Source: Acephala macrosclerotiorum | Taxonomy: Eukaryota > Ascomycota > Leotiomycetes > Helotiales > Mollisiaceae | Reading direction: 5' to 3' | NCBI GenBank assembly: GCA_014904845.1 | Contig: MU119204.1 | Location: 248,001 to 312,000, forward strand | DNA length: 64,000 nt | In this document: piece after piece, positions 10,995-22,151 of the stretch | Layout: each line of letters opens with the position of its first letter | Numbering within the stretch: the first letter of the stretch is position 1 | Made by a program: the position numbers and the translations under genes | The notes under the pieces: model-generated | Seen by the model: only the letters and a program-made list of their open reading frames with translations | Database searches by the model: none | What the model was told of the DNA's origin: nothing

Positions 10995-12207
10995 AAGATT
11001 TGTCATCTGAGCACCTCGGCGTTTTGAATTTCCAAACCTAGTCCACCCCCGTGGTCGAGCAGGCTAGACTGAGATAATTTAGCCAGGTTAGTGTGATCCT
11101 TTTGGCCAAGGACACTCTGAACAAGACTAGGAGGTTGAAAACACTGCTTCAGAGACAGTATGTTGGAACTGGCAGAGCTGGTTCCCACTACATCACCTCC
11201 TGAGTCGACGTCAGTGTCACTCGGGTTGATCTGAGAAGTCATTTTTGGAACCTTAAAGTCTGTATTCAATCCGATCAGTTTGGAAAGCATTGGCTTTGGA
11301 TGCAGCCCCACTCGAAAAGCAGAGATCTCGATTTTCAATCTCCAATCTTCATCACGGGTGGCAGAAACTTTCCCAGCCGCTCCCCATTCACTCTGAAGCC
11401 ACTTCTCGAGTTGTCAAGTTGGCATTTGATATCTCTGGGGGTTCTGAATGTCAAGGCCACATGAAGATCTGAGCGTAGCACACAGTCTAACGATATCCAG
11501 AACATCTGGGACATCAAACTCCCATCAACAGATCTGAGGAGAGATGTCTCTGTCTGCAGATCGGTCGGCTTCCCAGTATCACTCTTTCATTTCATCCCAT
11601 CATTCGATTTCAGCCGCCCATCGCGACCTCGAACTTCAGCTACCTCTGTCATTTCCTCGGGTTTTATAGATTTCATCCCGAGTCTCGGTGCAGACGAGGG
11701 GCAAGATTGCGAAGCTGCATGCTCCCGTCGTCACTCCCGTTTAGTCTCGGCACATTCAGTTCCTGAGAAAGTCTGAACACCTTTTTTGGTATGCTCCCTT
11801 CCATAACGATAACGAGGTGAGGTCGTGGCTTTGAAGTTCGTGAACTGTCATATCGTGGTTCAGGACCTAAGGATCCTCAAGGCCCAACCTCGCAGAAACG
11901 CTGTCTTATTCTGAAGTATGGGACGGCACCTGAGCGCTGGCGCCTTGGACCTCGCCCCGTTCATTATAATAAGCAAAGCCCAAGATGTCGCCGGCTTTTC
12001 CGAGCTCTTTGGGGGCTTGAAGTGGATGCATCTAATTCCGGGCGAATGAAGTGCACAGCATGCATCTAGATTCTCCTGAAAGAGTTGGACCATCCTTAGT
12101 ATATATAAGTTGTTAACAGTGCTCCCAATCCATTCATCCTCAACCTCAACCTCATTCTTGCACAAGCTTCTATATCCAGTCTGTACCACTTACCCCAGTC
12201 ATTCATT
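10995..12207. other. Gene-poor spacer
   Basis: Minus-strand frames at 11003-11338 and 11335-11517 are open but overlap in different frames and show no domain or splice logic that joins them. They might be a decayed gene or chance. The right end holds the promoter of the secreted-protein gene. Confidence 0.4.
12100..12109 (+). promoter_or_regulatory. Putative TATA box
   Basis: TATATATAAG about 100 bases upstream of the ATG at 12208, at a normal distance for a fungal core promoter. The call rests on sequence and position only. Confidence 0.45.
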
Positions 12208-13330
12208 ATGAAGCTCGTTTCGGTTTTGTTCTTGGGCGTTGGTCTTGCCTCGGCAATTCCTCATCCTCATGCCGACTCCTGGTCACCTTTCAAGCATGAC
12301 CCTTCACTAGCAGACAAATTGTTTGACCGATCACTTCCTACTGTGAGCTACCAAACTCTTTGTCGATATTTCGAAGTTGCTGAAGAATGATGCAGTGCAG
12401 TCATGACGACTTATTCCGTATCTTCCTCGACACTCGCTACAGTTCAAGCGCCAGTGCATTCTGCAGCACATACATCACTTCAACAAGTGTCTCGACAATC
12501 ATTCCTCTAATGACCCACACGGTGACTGCCAGGACGACTGATGCAACCGCGTTCTCAACTATTGTTGTGTAAGCTCATTCATCTTCCTATCCTTGTGTAG
12601 CAGTACCAACAAGATAACAGCATGGCCACGAAGATATCGACAACTCCAGCTCCCGATGCCACAATCACTATTAGTCCCAATCCCGCAAAGCGTCAAGTGT
12701 TGCCCGGCTGTCCAGGAAAAGCCGGCACATATCCTCCCAACCGCATCAGCAGCGCCTGTTCGTGCATGGTTACTCCTGCGCTCATCATCAGCATCACGAC
12801 AACAGCTTCTGTTTCAACTGTCACTGTTGCTGTAAGTATCTTGTCATATCTCCCTGCTAATAGGTACTAACTTCGATGTAGTCAACACTTCACGTCACCA
12901 AACAAGCTACCACAACGCAGACAAGCACGACCGTTGAAGTACGCACCCCATTTCCCCATTTCGAAGAGTACATTCTAACAAGATCCTACAGGATGTGGCC
13001 GGTCCTCCAACTACCGTAGTCACCATTCAAAGCAGTCCTATCGTCCCCGCCGGCCCCGCCGCATACTGCTCCGCGGCCTATGGATCCCTCTCAGCAGGCA
13101 GCGGAACTCTCCTCCACGCTGCTTGCGCCACATCATTCATCGGAAATGGTACTCCTGAATTTGTCACTACGGAAGCATCGTACCAGAGTTGTGCGGATAT
13201 GTGTGCTAATGATCCGAGCTGCTCTGTATTCTCGTTCCAGCTCACAGTGGCTAGTAACAACTGCTATGGTTTCGTTGATGGCACGATTAGTGAAATTCCT
13301 AATGCCAATGTTGATAGTGGTACCTTCTAA
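12208..13330 (+). CDS. Small secreted protein with PAN/apple-like C-terminal region
   Basis: The model join(12208..12342, 12396..12568, 12621..12831, 12882..12938, 12992..13330) gives 304 aa. All four introns are about 50 nt, use GT-AG ends and keep phase. The N-terminus is a signal peptide (MKLVSVLFLGVGLASA) followed by a short pro-like stretch. A Cys-bearing segment around SASAFCSTYITSTSVST and an ISSACSCMVTP motif follow, then a Thr/Val-rich linker. The C-terminal region (about 205-304) has paired cysteines: AAYCSAAYGS, LHAACATSF, YQSCADMCANDPSC and NNCYGF. This resembles PAN/apple folds in fungal secreted proteins. It should be extracellular or wall-associated. Its function is unknown. 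I place it as a secreted, possibly carbohydrate-binding, protein by analogy only. Only exons 1-2 are less certain. Confidence 0.75.
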
Positions 13331-14143
13331 AGCCCCGGCTTCGAGATGGGACCTATTGGGTGATTTGGATATATAGGGAGGGGGGAGATGACAGGAAGAG
13401 GGAGGTAGTAAAGAGGAAGTACTCGTTTATCATTCGTGGACCTTCTTGGTTGGAAGATCTCTAATTTTGTTTCCTTGAATATCTTGGATCAGTCATTACA
13501 TTGCAGGTATGGCAAGCAAATATAGTTTATTAGTCTATTTTTTTGAGTGGCCATTCTTTCGGAGGTGAGCTTTCTTGACTACGTTGACCGGAAGGAAGTC
13601 TGAAAGTGGAATGATACCATACATTGAAACGCGTGTCTAGAAGCAAGAAGTGGCCTTTCTTAGTAAGACGTTCGCAGTAAGCGGTCGACATTAGTGCAAG
13701 GGACCTGAAGTGCTTGTCAAGACATATTTCTCCGTCAATCCTAAGTTAACCTAATGTCTGATCTTGTTGAAGCAGTAAGCTGGCTTACTGTGCAAGTGAT
13801 GCGTGGAATGCCTTCCACTCTCGGCATAGAACTACCTTCCATTCCAGGCCCCAGATTTCTCCGAACGTTCTTGCCCAACAAAATGTTCACTCCAAACGGA
13901 AATCGTGGAGGTTGTCCAAAAGTGGGATTCTTTCCTCTGAATCATTAACCGTGGTTCGCCGAATATTACCAATTGGAGCTGCTGATTCGATGGAGTTCAT
14001 TTGCCGGCTGTCCCAAAGTGGGGAAGACTTCCGCTCCGCAATTGGGGGAAACCCCTGTAGACCAAACACTTGGTAACGGTATAATTCAGACCGAGATCGC
14101 ACCTCCATCCTTCTCGTTCACTTGTGTTGTTGTGACCGTCAAC
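13331..14143. other. Spacer upstream of the lactate dehydrogenase gene
   Basis: No gene is recognised. Two similar 20-base words (GGTTGTCCAAAAGTGGGATT at about 13911 and GGCTGTCCCAAAGTGGGGAA at about 14006) lie 95 bases apart and could be promoter sites of the downstream gene. Confidence 0.4.
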
Positions 14144-15766
14144 ATGGCGAAGACATTTGATGCAGCAGAAGGTACGCAGCCAATTTCTCCAGTGTGGAGT
14201 GTGCTAACTCAAGGCCACCAGTTGCGAAGCACAATACGCCAGATGACTGCTGGGTATGTTTGTACGGGGACGTATGGGATGTCACTGAGTTTTTGCCCAG
14301 CCATCCGGGAGGCTCGAAGATAATACTGCAATTGGCCGGTCGAGATGCCACGGAAGAGTACGACCCTATACACCCACCGGGGACACTAGAAGAGAATCTG
14401 AAGCCAGAAGCAAAGCTGGGGAAGATTGATCCCGCGACTTTACTCAAGCCAAAGGCAGATGATGCTGAGAAGCAACAGCAGGAGGAAGGTCCGCCGGATA
14501 TGCAGAGTCTGTTGAATCTGGACGAGATTGAGGAGGTAGCTACGAAGCAGATCTCGAAAAAGTGCTGGGCATATTACTACTCCGCTGGAGACGACCTTAT
14601 ATCGAAGAATTTCAACAATCTTGTGTACAAGCAGATTCTGCTGCGGCCGAGGGTCTTCGTCGATTGTACAAGATGCGACACTTCTACCACACTTCTGGGG
14701 CACAAGGTTGGGATACCACTATATGTTTCTCCAGCAGCAATGGCAAGGTTAGCACATCCTGATGGCGAACACGGTATTGCACAGGGGATCAGCACGTTCG
14801 GGGCTCTGCAGATTGTATCAAACAATGCATCTATGACACCGGAACAAATAGTGGAGGGATCGTTACCAGGACAAGTATTTGGATGGCAACTCTATGTGCA
14901 GAATGAGAGGAAGAAGAGCGAGGACATGCTGGCACGGATTAATAAGATGTCGGATAAATACAAGTTTATCTGTTTGACTCTGGATGCCCCCGTTCCCGGA
15001 AAGAGAGAACATGACGAGAAGCAGCAGACTGTTGGTGCCTCTCTTCCGATATCATCTTCAATCAAAGAGGCAGGTGGAAAGCCGGGGGGTGGGGGGGTCG
15101 GGCAGCAGCTTTTCTGGGGAACTGCTGGTGATTTGACCTGGAAAAATACCTTGCCTTGGTTGGCGAAGCACACTAAACTTCCCATCGTATTGAAGGGTCT
15201 CCAAACGCATGAGGACGCTTACTTAGCTGCACAGTATGCTCCCCAAGTCAAGGCCATTATACTCTCCAATCATGGTGGCAGAGCGCTTGACACAGCTCCA
15301 CCTGCCGTCCACACACTTCTTGAGATCCGGAAGTATTGCCCAGAGGTCTTCAACAGGATCGAAGTTTGGGTTGATGGAGGTATCAAGAGAGGCACAGATG
15401 TTGTCAAGGCGCTCTGCTTGGGTGCAAAAGCCGTTGGTGTTGGGCGACCAGCGTTATTCGGACTTGGTGCTGGCGGTACCGAAGGTGTTCACAGAACATT
15501 TGAGAGTAGACTTCCCAATCTTTTTCTTTTCTTGTTAATGCTAATCATTCGTAGTACTCAAGGCCGAAACAGAGACGTGTATGAGACTTCTTGGAGTTGA
15601 CAAAGTCAGCGAGCTAGGTCCCAAGCACGTAAGTTGTCAAATAATGTCGTTGGCTGATTTGCTCTAACCAGTTCACTAGATAAACTCACGGGCTGTTGAG
15701 CGGGATATTTATGATGGGCACGCAGGACTAGAGAAGCTTGGACTGTGGGTAAAGGCAAATCTTTAG
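14144..15766 (+). CDS. Cytochrome b2-type FMN-dependent L-lactate dehydrogenase
   Basis: Oxidises L-lactate (or another L-2-hydroxy acid) to the keto acid through FMN, passing electrons to a fused b5-type haem. The model join(14144..14171, 14222..15505, 15555..15628, 15680..15766) gives 490 aa. The N-terminal cytochrome b5 domain (about 8-85) has the axial histidines His37 in HPGG and His60 in YDPIH. A charged Gln-rich linker follows. The FMN barrel includes [26 protein letters not shown] and the catalytic [13 protein letters not shown] (His360, Arg363), then the phosphate-binding [10 protein letters not shown] and GVGRPALFG. The start is a short exon reading MAKTFDAAE, so there is no evident mitochondrial presequence, unlike yeast CYB2. 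That suggests a cytosolic enzyme or an unseen upstream exon. Confidence 0.92.
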
Positions 15767-16056
15767 AAAGTCCAAAGAAATGTAGTAAAGACCAACGAAC
15801 TTGTCTTTGCACCATAGCTCGTTGCTTTTGGCTCCTTACCTTTTTGTTTTCAGTAATCATATTACAGAGTCCTAGTGAAGACTGGACTTTCAAATCGATG
15901 CAAGTGACGATAGTAGTAAATTGTCAAAACACCAAGGCGCGATCTTTCAATTCTACACGTAACCGCAACCACTTCTTCAATCCTGGCGCAACACTACGAA
16001 ACTACGCGTCCACACCCGAAAAGACCTCGATATAACTTCGCACAACCTCTGCCAAA

Positions 16057-17400
16057 ATGCAAGGACGAATCTATCCAGCATTTGGGATCTTTTTGATGCT
16101 CTTAGGCGTATCACTATGGTTCATGACAGAACTTCATTTGGGATCTATTCTTCTGCCAGGACCAGTAGTAACGGTAAAATCCCATGCCCTAGATATAAAG
16201 ACGCGCAATTGACGATTTACCCTCTCACCAGCTGAACATTTCATCCCTGGGCATGGCTGAGTCCATCGATGTCAAGTCCCCTCACATGCGAACATCAGTG
16301 CCCTTCTTCCGGGAAACAGTTCTGCTTCCGATCACGCGTCTATCACCAAATACTTAAGGGTAAGTCAAAATCTATTACTTTTTCTTGGTGCAAGATCCGG
16401 ACATTTCAAGAGCCTGAGTCCCCGGCTTGACTCCTTAGCCAGAGAGCGAAGGGGCCAAGATAACGTCCCATATTGGCAGGGACTTTGAAGTTAGGGGAGG
16501 GATGCTAATTTCCGGGGTAGATTCCGAACTGGTATGCTATATACCTTCGTGGGTACTGCTCAGGATACTACTACACGTACGACTGGCCTGTGCGTTTCTT
16601 GGATGGTGTTTATGATGTGGAGGCAAACGGGAATTGCACCACGTATGGCGGAGTTCAATCGTATCGCTTCGACCTTCACAGAATTCTCGTTAACGCCTTT
16701 CCAGAAGGTGTGAAAGACCTTGCCCATCCGTACCGTAACGTCGCGGTACTCAATGTCGCGACATGGCAACTCTGTTGGTGGTATGTTGGAGCAGCAATTT
16801 GGCCGTTAGTAATCGTGTCCCAATACCTTACCATCTGGAGTACCCGACGGATCAATGGCATAGTCGTAATGCTAAGTCTTGTAAGTATCATTCGATTCTT
16901 GTTTTACAGCCACTATTGCTAAGTTATCATCTGCACAGGCACTTTTCGCTTCCCTAACGATCTCTGCTTCGTACATGCTCACCAACTTGCAACGATTGCC
17001 ACTTGCCGACTGGGTATCTATGACATACATTCAATATCACCTCTCTATGTATTTATTCCTACTCGTGGTTGTCCTCAGTTGCTGCGAGTGGAAGCTTCAG
17101 CGCTGGACCCATCCGCTGTTTAACATCGAAATAAACCACAAGCCCGATGGTGTCAGTTGGTGGAGCCTCTATCCACCGCCAAATAGCTACGTAACAGATC
17201 CCGAAATTCTCCTCCGCCCTATGAACGACAATTTTAATCCAAGAAGGCAACGACGTGGGGTTCGAAGGGCTTGTCGTACTGGTACTCAACGGGCAATGGA
17301 TTGGATTGGGGCGAACGGTTATGGAGAAGGAAGACTTGAAGATTTTGCGTCTCCCTTTCCGCGTGCACCCAGGGATGACAATCAGGGTCAAGCATCTTGA
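16057..17400 (+). CDS. Putative four-helix membrane protein, frame break in exon 2
   Basis: Exons are 16057-16173, about 16232-16359, 16564-16880 and 16939-17400. Exon 1 encodes a short tail plus one membrane helix (FGIFLMLLGVSLWF). Exon 2 reads LNISSLGMAESIDV in one frame and then SPLTCEHQCPSSGKQFCF in another, so about one extra base is present near 16270. Exons 3-4 encode three more helices (around QLCWWYVGAAIWPLVIV, LALFASLTISASYML and YHLSMYLFLLVVVLSCC) and a charged tail. The cysteine-rich loop after helix 1 would face outward. An alternative intact model starts at the in-frame ATG at 16268 and lacks helix 1. I do not recognise the family. It converges with the gene at 17718-18383. Confidence 0.55.
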
Positions 17401-17717
17401 TCAAACAAGTTATTTCACTTTGAAGAAGGTGGGGAACAGCACTTATGTCGAAGTAACGAGTTATATTCAGCTCTATTTCTGTAATACTCCAATACAATCC
17501 ACTAGAATGTAGAATCTCACAAGGAGTACAACCACGACTCTCTCCATACTTACCGCTATAGTGACCAGGGCACATCTTCCTAATCCAGAAGCTTAGTTAT
17601 AGCAACTTCTTATGACTTGACTGTCCTTCAATGGACGTAATCTTCCTGCAAAACCCCTCCAGCGCTCTGAACCTCCACAATCCGAGACGTCCCTTCCCAA
17701 AACCAGTTATGGAGACC

Positions 17718-18383
17718 TCAGTCAATATCAGCGTCCTCAAACCCGTAAATCAAATTGTAGTACTCAGGATCCCTAGGATCGCAATTCTCAATATCTGGAT
17801 GACCAAGCTCAGATCCTTCGAGAACCTGACGACGATTCTGCTCCAGCATCTCGATAAATAGCTCCCACTCCGTTTTCCCATACCAGTATTTGATCCACCA
17901 TCGTTTGAACCTCAAAGTATTGCCGCTAAGATAGATGGAAAGAGTGTCGACCCATGACTGATCAATCAATTAGCCAAGCAGGAGAAAGGGAAGGAGATAA
18001 ACTTGCAGGAAGGTGTCTTCTATCAACCAAGTCATTCCTGCCGTGGACAAGGCGATTGTAGGCCGATCATTCGTGTCTCTCCCAAGGACACAATTTCTTC
18101 CACGCACAATCGTAGAGAGTGGTAGGACCAAGGGTCAGAACCGACGTGCAAGACGTAGCCGCCAGTGATTGTGTACACGCCGTAGGCCGCTAAGCCGAGA
18201 TAGAGGATTTTCTTCCGACGCGTAAGGTCCTGAATTCAAAATATCGGCGTCAGTATCGCCACAAAGAAGATAGTAGAATATCCCTGGAGTGTTGGGATAT
18301 CCGGAGCTCTGGAAACAAGGGCAAATGGGAATATTGCTCCGAGAAATTGGGCTTACGTGTAGAGAACGCAGTGCCGTACTCAT
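17718..18383 (-). pseudogene. Small conserved-looking membrane protein gene with a 1-base frameshift
   Basis: Three exons are readable: 18357-18383, 18003-18229 and 17718-17957, with canonical splice sites. They encode about 164 aa: MSTALRSLH, a membrane-helix-like KILYLGLAAYGVYTITGGYVL, then TIVRGRNCVLGRDTNDRPT, STAGMTWLIEDTFLQ, and an acidic C-terminus ending GFEDADID. The exon 2 frame up to HVGSDP and the frame from LVLPLSTIVRG onward differ. Exon 2 is 227 nt, one short of keeping phase. The missing base lies near 18128-18136, in a CCC/TT run. This could be a true lesion or an assembly error. I do not recognise the family. Confidence 0.55.
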
Positions 18384-20540
18384 CTTGACCGTTTTAGGCT
18401 GTTGTGGATGCGATTCTGGCAGCTATCTTGTTTTAGATGGAACAAAGGCAGAGATTATTAGTTGTGTGCGAATAATCCACGCTGCGTAAATGATTCATCG
18501 AAACACCGGGGTATAAATTCTCGTCCCTCTCGATCCATACCCCCACAACACTTCAACACAACGATATATCCACAATACCTAACGAGAAGATAGTCACTAG
18601 AGACTATTCCATCATCTCTGAGGTCCCACGCAAGGACTTTCGAAGGCATCGAAGCTTTTGTTGTGGACCAGCCAGCCTATTCCAAGTCGCTTCTCCTTCC
18701 CTCCTCTGAACACGGATAACAACCAGAGCCCGACAACGATTAGACAATAACGTTGGGGAGAAGAACATGAAGAGAACAAGATAGATTTTTCTACTTCAAG
18801 AAGAGATCGAGACCCCTCTGGTACGTTGGGACTTTGACCTACCTTTCTTTAGTACCTCCGCACAACTTTCCCTCGCTTATCCCTCCTCCCTCTACGAAAG
18901 AACACTTCAACACATATGCCTCCACATCCCATCACAACTTTTTCAACCCTCTCACAGCCTTTTATTACCTCTCATCATTGCCCTGAGCAAGGTAGAGACG
19001 GTTCTAAAAGCATTACGCAACTTCCCCATCCCCCTTTCCCTTGCTTGTTCCCCTTCAACTGCAGGTCTGTCGGGATAGGCGCTGGAAAACCTCCTCTACA
19101 CATCCATACAGCACTTTCTAAAAGGCTCTTAAAGCTTAGTTCAGCGCCCGCTGACCTCAAACAACTATCCAGAGCTCTGCATAGTTCGATATTCTCAGGT
19201 AATAGCTCAGCGCTCTTCTAAGGTAAGCCTCTAACTTCACCTTCTCCCTAGCGCACCACAAGCAGAGAACAGCATCATACGAGCAGCTTCACAGACGCCT
19301 GGTGCCTCGGAATGGCGAATCACTGGCTTCCCTTAAGCCTTGGTGTTTAAATTCTCAAGCATGATCAGAACCATGCGGGAAATTCAAACGACAACTATAA
19401 CCTAGGCACAATCCCATCCCCTTGAACTTTCAGACCTTACACATATCGTTCGTTATACTCCATTCCGTCACACTTAACTTTCTTCTATCTTGAATTTGAC
19501 TCATCTGGGCCGAGGCTGCGAGCTAAACCATTCGATTCACCTCTCGTCCGCTAGCTAACGTGCGGTGGGCTTAAATAGATCGCATCTCAACTTTTCTTCC
19601 TCTTCCATCCTCCTCCACATCTCAACACAACGACTCAATACGACGACAGACTCCTACAGCATAGCCCGATCTTCTTGGGTTGAAGTATCTTCAAAATACT
19701 ACAACGTCTAGGGATTGCCTTGCGCGCTGTATATTTGCGCACTCGCCTCAAGACCACAGGCAAGTCAAAAGGTACGCTCCAACCCCATACCAGCCTTGCG
19801 CAGTTCGAACGACCACACGCGCGCACCCGACCTTTGATTTCATACTAACTTGACCTTGCATCAGACTTCGAATCTCGAGCTTTCAATACGGTCTTTGCTT
19901 GTCTACCTCCGCTCCTTTCCTGAACAATCGACTGAAAACGAGTCGTACCCCTTTTACCAAACGACTGAAAACGATTCGCTCCCCTTAATAACCAACCAAA
20001 AGCGAGACGCACCCCTTTATCCCATCGACTGAAGGCGAGCCACTCAGGGGCATTCGCTACGTCGCTACGTCTCCTGACGTAGTCGACCAAAGCATTTCGC
20101 TTTCGCCCTAAAGTTGACCGCTTCGCTCCCAAGTAGTAAGTAGCACATACCCCAGATAGTCGACAGTGATAGAGTTCTTGATATATGGGAACGAAGCAGA
20201 TGCTTCGAGCCGGTGTGGTTCGAGCTGAACTTCGGCGGTTTTCCACCAAGCGGTGCTCCCCCCTATGTCCGCCACAGGCGGGGTCAAACACGAATGTCGC
20301 CATCCTGTTCTACGACTTTCGGGTGAGGATAAGTCGCGGAAGTGGATTCAGACATTTGCGTTGAAAGACCTTTGTAGCAGTTCTAAAGACATGGACGAGA
20401 AGCACTGCATGCATAACTTTGAACATTTGCTAACATCGGCGTCCAGCAGGTCACGTACATAAACACCAGTCGACCCCTCGAGCTTCGAAGCATACCCTCG
20501 ATCACCGAAGGAAAACATTGAAGCAATAATAGCCGAAGTA
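18384..20540. other. Long leader/promoter region of the B-box-like gene
   Basis: This 2.1-kb stretch has pyrimidine-rich tracts (for example 18840-19060) typical of long fungal 5' leaders. It also carries a degenerate repeat cluster listed separately. No protein family is seen. It likely holds promoter, leader and perhaps leader introns of the gene starting at 20541. Confidence 0.5.
19929..20120 (+). repeat. Degenerate ~33-nt tandem repeat in the leader
   Basis: Units beginning CGACTGAAAACGA start at 19929 and 19962. Related, more diverged units start near 19994 (CCAAAAGCGAGACGC), 20025 (CGACTGAAGGCGAG) and about 20082 (GTCGACCAAAGC). Each is followed by a C-rich word such as TACCCCTTTTA. 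The spacing is about 31-34 bases, losing regularity toward the right. Confidence 0.6.
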
Positions 20541-22151
20541 ATGTCGAGTCCAGCAGACGGTTTGCCAACATTTCCTCCTATTAAGCACAACAGATGGGAA
20601 AAGATATCTGTTCATACTGCCAAGTGCGATCTGTGCCACCTGCACAATACCAGCGTCATGCAGCGTTGCAGAATGTGCAACCAGCAGATCTGCAAAAAAT
20701 GTATCGACCATGTCCACCAAGATGGCAAGCATGAGGTGATCGGTGAACTCGACTGGACACCCGGTCCTTCTCCTGCGGCACCTAGTGCTCGTCGACAAAA
20801 CCGCACACCCAAGAAGGAGACACCTCAGAAGAGCCCAAAGAGTTCATCGGATCGTGTTCTCTCCTCCAACGCCACCCCATCTCGAGTTAGCAAGCGCCAG
20901 CCAGGTCGAATTGCTTCCCAGAATGTCGCTTACTACCGTGACGAGGACTTCGAAGATGGCGACTTTGAAGATGAAATCGCTCATTCAGGTCGTTCACGTC
21001 GAAGCATCCAACGCCAGCGCAATGAGACTCAGCGTGAGGCATATGCTCATCCTACATACGGCCAACATCCTGAGGATCAGCAAGACATGAGCAGCTACTA
21101 TCAGAATGGTCCTCGATTGAACCGACCCGGAGGCTATACGCCTGAGGACCCATTCACAGATTCTCCGGCTCGCTCTCAAGGACCGCAGTCTCGACCTCGC
21201 ACTGCTGCTACGGGTACATCAGGCAGAAGACTCGTTGGTCCACCTCCTGGCTTCCATTATGAGGAGGAAGATGATCGACGATATGAGGATGAGGTCCTTG
21301 CTATGGTCAACGGCCCTAATGAGCAGGGTCGTTACGCTGAGGAAGTTGGTCATACTATGGAGAGCCACCCTCGTGAGCAGAATTATCGCGAGGGTCGCTA
21401 CGTTGAGGAGAATCGTCATACTGAGGAGAGCCGTCTTGCTGAGGAAAGTCGCCAAGCTAGTCAGAACCGCCCTCGTGGGGACAGTCGTTATTTGCAAGGT
21501 CGCCCTCGTGAGGGTAATATCTATCGCGAGGAGGGTCGTTATGCTGATGAGGCGTACCCACGTCGAGATGCTCGTTCTGGTAGACAAGGAAATCCTCGTC
21601 AGACCATTGCTTCTACCGTCAATGATCGCTCACGCCAGCAAAGTCGGACAGGCCAGGCGGGTCGTCAAAGCGTACCTGAAGTCTGGATCCAAAGAGGTTA
21701 CTTTGGCAGTGATAGAGTTTACCACCCTCCAGCCAATCGTTCTTCTCTCGAGGGTCGTCCTACCAATGATAATCGCTCTTCTATTAATAATCGTTCTACC
21801 AACAATATTCGCTCGCCTGTCGATGGACGTTCTGCAAACGATGATCACTCTTCTGTCGAGGGTCGCCTTACCAACGATAATCGCTCTTCTGTCGATGGTC
21901 GTCTTGCTGATGATAGTCGCTCTCCAGATATGGGACGCCCTCTACCAGCCCGTGTCGAGAACCACTCTCCTGTTGATGACCATGAGCAACAGGCTGAGCC
22001 GCCTACTCGTGATGCCAGAATCGCTGAGATCCGACGCGACTGGGGCGATTTCCCTGAGATCATGGAGATGCTGGATGAAGGCGATCTGGAGCTCACAGAG
22101 AAATGCATCCTTGCTTGTGTGGGCTTGCAGAAGATGCCGCAAGAGCAATAA
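20541..22151 (+). CDS. B-box-like zinc-binding protein with low-complexity repeats
   Basis: A single-exon 536-aa protein. Residues 28-64 form a compact zinc-binding module: Cys29-x2-Cys32, Cys43-x2-Cys46, Cys51-x2-Cys54, then His57, His59 and His64. This resembles a B-box or a truncated RING/ZZ finger. The rest is largely disordered. A Lys/Ser/Pro region (80-115), an acidic patch (YRDEDFEDGDFEDE) and Arg/Glu-rich repeats around 265-340 come first, then five and a half copies of a 12-residue repeat (about 400-467; units like RSSVEGRLTNDN). The C-terminal 50 residues (IRRDWGDFPEIMEMLDEGDLELTEKCILACVGL) are non-repetitive and probably fold. No catalytic RING pattern is present. A protein-binding adaptor is plausible, but function is not established. 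Confidence 0.8.
   Translation: MSSPADGLPTFPPIKHNRWEKISVHTAKCDLCHLHNTSVMQRCRMCNQQICKKCIDHVHQDGKHEVIGELDWTPGPSPAAPSARRQNRTPKKETPQKSPKSSSDRVLSSNATPSRVSKRQPGRIASQNVAYYRDEDFEDGDFEDEIAHSGRSRRSIQRQRNETQREAYAHPTYGQHPEDQQDMSSYYQNGPRLNRPGGYTPEDPFTDSPARSQGPQSRPRTAATGTSGRRLVGPPPGFHYEEEDDRRYEDEVLAMVNGPNEQGRYAEEVGHTMESHPREQNYREGRYVEENRHTEESRLAEESRQASQNRPRGDSRYLQGRPREGNIYREEGRYADEAYPRRDARSGRQGNPRQTIASTVNDRSRQQSRTGQAGRQSVPEVWIQRGYFGSDRVYHPPANRSSLEGRPTNDNRSSINNRSTNNIRSPVDGRSANDDHSSVEGRLTNDNRSSVDGRLADDSRSPDMGRPLPARVENHSPVDDHEQQAEPPTRDARIAEIRRDWGDFPEIMEMLDEGDLELTEKCILACVGLQKMPQEQ
21738..21941 (+). repeat. 36-nt coding minisatellite (5.5 units)
   Basis: Inside the B-box-like gene, consecutive 12-codon units read RSSLEGRPTNDN, RSSINNRSTNNI, RSPVDGRSANDD, HSSVEGRLTNDN and RSSVDGRLADDS, then a partial RSPDMGRP. 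Units differ at several positions, so the array is old but frame-preserving. Confidence 0.85.

Noticed and set aside
11003..11517. Possible minus-strand gene with two overlapping frames
   Set aside because: No intron joins the frames and no domain is seen.
20200..20240. GGTTCGAGC word suggestive of a tRNA T-arm
   Set aside because: The flanks do not pair as T-stem, acceptor or anticodon arms.
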